Assembly (NCBI GenBank): GCA_045563675.1
Contig: JBJLIX010000002.1
Location: 186,001-250,000 of the forward strand
DNA length: 64,000 nt
Reading direction: 5' to 3'
From: AEGEAN-183 sp045563675
GTDB taxonomy: Bacteria > Pseudomonadota > Gammaproteobacteria > Magnimaribacterales > Magnimaribacteraceae
Numbering within the stretch: the stretch's first letter is position 1; each line of letters begins with the position of its first letter. Below are positions 61,959 to 64,000 of this stretch, piece after piece. Below the pieces are notes generated by a model, which saw only the letters and a program-made list of their open reading frames with translations, was not told where the DNA came from and did not search any database. The translations under genes and the position numbers were made by a program.

Positions 61959-63149
61959 TTATAATCCTAAAATTGCTTTTGAAATAACATTTCTTTGGAT
62001 CTCATTACTTCCACCATATATTGAAACTTTTCTAAAATTTAAGTAATGAGGCATAGCAGGACCGGCATAATCAGGGCCTATTGATTCATTGGAACCTAAT
62101 TCGGTCTCTTTGAAGAAAGGATGAGCATAGTAGCCCAACATCTCTATAAAAAGTTCGCTAATACTTTGTTGTAATTCAGTACCCTTAATCTTAAGAATTG
62201 AAGATTCAGGTCCTGGAGAACCGCCTGAAGAGATTTGAGATAAAGTTCTTAGTTCAGTAAATTCAGTTGCAGTAAGTTCAATTTCAGTAGCTTCTAATTT
62301 ACTTCTAAAGTTAGTATCTTCTAGTAGAGTTGCATCTCCTACTACTAAATTAGCTGATATCTCTTTTAATCTTTTTAATTCTCTTTTAAGAGCAGATATT
62401 CCAGCTATACCTGTTCTTTCATGCATTAATAAAAATTTTGCTATATTCCAGCCTTGACCCTCTTCACCTACTAGATTTACTTTTGGTACTTCTACATTGT
62501 CAAAATAGACCATATTTACTTCATGGGAGCCATCTATAGTAATTATAGGTTTTACTTCTATACCCGGAGTTTGCATATCAACCAATAAAAAGCTAATACC
62601 TTCTTGTTTTATATTTGTTGTTTCCGTTCTAACTAAACAAAAAATCCAGTCGGCATGTTGTGCCATAGTGGTCCAAGTTTTAGTTCCATTGACTATATAT
62701 TTATCACCTTTTACTTCAGCTTTAGTTTGTAGTGAGGCTAAATCAGAACCTGATCCAGGCTCTGAGTATCCCTGACACCACCAAATATCACTTTTTAGAA
62801 TACCCGGTAGATGTTGCTTCTTTTGTTCTTCTGTTCCAAATGTATACACAACAGGGCCGCACATGTTTACACCAAAAGGAATTAAAATAGGTGTATTTGC
62901 GGCAGCCATTTCATTTTGAAGAATATATTTTTGTGTTGGTGTTAAATCTACACCTCCATATTCTTCTGGCCAATTAATTGCAAACCAGCCCTTTGAATTC
63001 AAAATCTTTTGCCAAGATATAATGTCTTCCTTAGATAAAGGCAATCGTTTATCTTGCTTTTCTTTTATTAGGTTTGGGTATTCTGACGAAATAAAGGTCT
63101 GTACTTCTTCTTGGAAGTCTAAGTCTTGTTGAGAAAATGTTAAATCCAT
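61959..63149 (-). CDS. Acyl-CoA dehydrogenase, 396 residues
   Basis: A flavin acyl-CoA dehydrogenase. The start MDLTFSQQDLDFQEEV, WCQGYSEPGSGSDLASLQTKAE and YGGSNEIQRNVISKAIL match the family; the last motif is the usual end. The ATG at 63149 gives the usual N-terminus; a longer start at 63188 is less likely. It begins a run with the next acyl-CoA dehydrogenase and gap. The two dehydrogenases together suggest oxidation of fatty or branched acids. Confidence 0.92.
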   Translation of the reverse strand: MDLTFSQQDLDFQEEVQTFISSEYPNLIKEKQDKRLPLSKEDIISWQKILNSKGWFAINWPEEYGGVDLTPTQKYILQNEMAAANTPILIPFGVNMCGPVVYTFGTEEQKKQHLPGILKSDIWWCQGYSEPGSGSDLASLQTKAEVKGDKYIVNGTKTWTTMAQHADWIFCLVRTETTNIKQEGISFLLVDMQTPGIEVKPIITIDGSHEVNMVYFDNVEVPKVNLVGEEGQGWNIAKFLLMHERTGIAGISALKRELKRLKEISANLVVGDATLLEDTNFRSKLEATEIELTATEFTELRTLSQISSGGSPGPESSILKIKGTELQQSISELFIEMLGYYAHPFFKETELGSNESIGPDYAGPAMPHYLNFRKVSIYGGSNEIQRNVISKAILGL

Positions 63150-63171
63150 AAGAATGTTACGACTAAAATAA

Positions 63172-63183
63172 GTCGGTATTATA
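63172..63183 (-). promoter_or_regulatory. Putative -10 box of the acyl-CoA dehydrogenase operon
   Basis: On the minus strand TATAAT at 63178-63183 is followed after one base by CCGAC. Just downstream, 63161-63176 has the inverted repeat CGACT-AAAATA-AGTCG, which could be an operator or a leader hairpin. Confidence 0.45.
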
Positions 63184-63222
63184 CACACAGCTTATAGAGA
63201 CAAGATAGATAGCAACATAGAA

Positions 63223-64000
63223 ATGAAAGTAAAAACTAAAAATAAATCTGGTAATAGAGATTTTTCTATATTTATGAACGCAAGAGGCAGAAATGTTGCA
63301 TTGACTTCAAAAGTTTCTGATGCAGAAAACTTATTTTTAAAATTAAAGGAAAAAAAAATAACTAACTATTTAGTTTTTATGCCTCATACTGAAACCTTGC
63401 CATATGATTTCTTTTCCCCTTCAAAGGAGACAAAAAATAAAAGAATTCAAGCAATTTCAGATATCCAATCTAAAAGAAATTTTTTATTAATATGCTCCAT
63501 TCAAGCATTTATGAATCCTTGTTCTGGATTGGGTCATATTCTACCCGTGAATTCATTCAAAGTTGGTCAAGATTTTAATAGAGAGGAGTTTATTAAAGAA
63601 ATACAAAATTCAGGCTATGAGAGAACAGAAATAGTAAGTGCAATTGGCCATTATTCTTTAAGAGGTTCTATCATTGATATTTACCTATCTTCCTCTAATT
63701 TTCCTATAAGAATAGAGCTCTTAAATAAGAAAATAGAATCTTTAAGAACTTTTAACGCTAATTCTCAATTAACTATAGAGAGAATTAACTCTTTTTCTAC
63801 TCTCCCAGCAAATGAATATCCTATAAACGATAAAGGTATAGAGCTTTTTAAAAAAAACTGGCGTCAAAAGTTTGATGTCCATGAGGATGACAGTGACATT
63901 TTTACAGCAGTTTCTAATGGAAAGAGACATGAAGGAGTAGAGATATATCTGCCCTTATTTTTCAATTCAAAAACCTTTCTACATGATTATCTTTCTAATA
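63223..64000 (+). CDS. mfd: Transcription-repair coupling factor Mfd, 3' end cut by window
   Basis: The N-terminal 259 residues of Mfd, which removes stalled RNA polymerase and recruits UvrA. The segment GYERTEIVSAIGHYSLRGSIIDIYL with RIELLNKKIESLRTF is the typical D1a/D2 UvrB-homology region, and TAVSNGKRHEGVEIYLPLFF follows as in known Mfd. The ATG at 63223 has no strong Shine-Dalgarno; translation otherwise runs to the window end. The ATPase and RNAP-binding parts are outside. Confidence 0.93.
   Translation, partial: MKVKTKNKSGNRDFSIFMNARGRNVALTSKVSDAENLFLKLKEKKITNYLVFMPHTETLPYDFFSPSKETKNKRIQAISDIQSKRNFLLICSIQAFMNPCSGLGHILPVNSFKVGQDFNREEFIKEIQNSGYERTEIVSAIGHYSLRGSIIDIYLSSSNFPIRIELLNKKIESLRTFNANSQLTIERINSFSTLPANEYPINDKGIELFKKNWRQKFDVHEDDSDIFTAVSNGKRHEGVEIYLPLFFNSKTFLHDYLSN

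Noticed and set aside
1..64000. tRNA genes, CRISPR arrays, insertion sequences, prophage or plasmid origin
   Set aside because: The intergenic space is small and was read through; no cloverleaf, spaced direct-repeat array, transposase, integrase or replication gene was found.

Overview
The window is a dense, AT-rich (about one-third GC by eye) chromosomal segment of a streamlined marine-type gammaproteobacterium. Gene order supports this. metG and mrp diverge, as do rne and rluC. yceD-rpmF-fabDG-acpP-fabF-mltG-tmk-holB, clpS-clpA-infA-icd-mnmA-purB and nqrABCDEF-apbE-nqrM beside gap and mfd are all gammaproteobacterial arrangements. Intergenic gaps are tiny, stop/start overlaps (TAATG, ATGA) are frequent, and there is a TonB-dependent receptor, a BCCT carrier, acyl-CoA dehydrogenases and a glyoxylate-shunt enzyme. 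A SAR86-like lineage would fit, but that is inference. No tRNA, rRNA, CRISPR array, insertion sequence or prophage was seen, and no gene-free stretch exceeds 300 bases (the longest, 28430-28688, is the rne/rluC divergent promoter region).

Layout. 1-7694 (+): the end of a coenzyme F420 biosynthesis cluster (cofD partial, cofC, an alpha/beta hydrolase, a fused cofG-cofH/fbiC), running with tiny gaps into a DUF1295 reductase, a zinc-less MDR oxidoreductase, pdxJ and grxD. 7774-10143: TonB-dependent receptor. 10140-14661 (-): BCCT carrier, metY, alpha/beta hydrolase and homocysteine S-methyltransferase, a likely methionine/methyl-donor operon. 14688-17963 (+): TPR-sulfotransferase and argG. 17960-28429: flavin NADP reductase, a split methionyl-tRNA synthetase, mrp, an mlaA without lipobox, TerB-like protein, dusA, an anion/ion transporter, nudC and an RNase E lacking the Zn-link motif. 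28689-36186 (+): rluC and the fatty acid cluster, without plsX, fabH and pabC. 36175-42397: hydrolase, membrane proteins, glutaredoxin, an amino-acid:sodium symporter with a large insertion, CoA-transferase. 42549-52158: infA, clpA/clpS, icd, mnmA, amidohydrolase, purB, aceA. 52165-59251 (-): complete Na+-NQR operon with both maturation factors. 59344-63149 (-): long-form GAPDH and two acyl-CoA dehydrogenases. 63223-64000 (+): start of mfd.

How the genes work together. Na+-NQR with its flavin transferase ApbE and NqrM forms a sodium-pumping respiratory module that can energise sodium-coupled carriers such as the AGCS symporter and probably BCCT. Acyl-CoA dehydrogenases, the CoA-transferase, Icd and isocitrate lyase point to growth on fatty acids or other acetyl-CoA-yielding compounds.

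Most unusual points: F420 biosynthesis in this background; RNase E without its zinc-link; a non-canonical flavinylation motif in NqrB beside a normal one in NqrC; a physically split MetRS; MlaA with no lipid-attachment cysteine; and a recurrent promoter shape in which a -10 box is followed within one base by CGCG or a similar C/G-rich tract.
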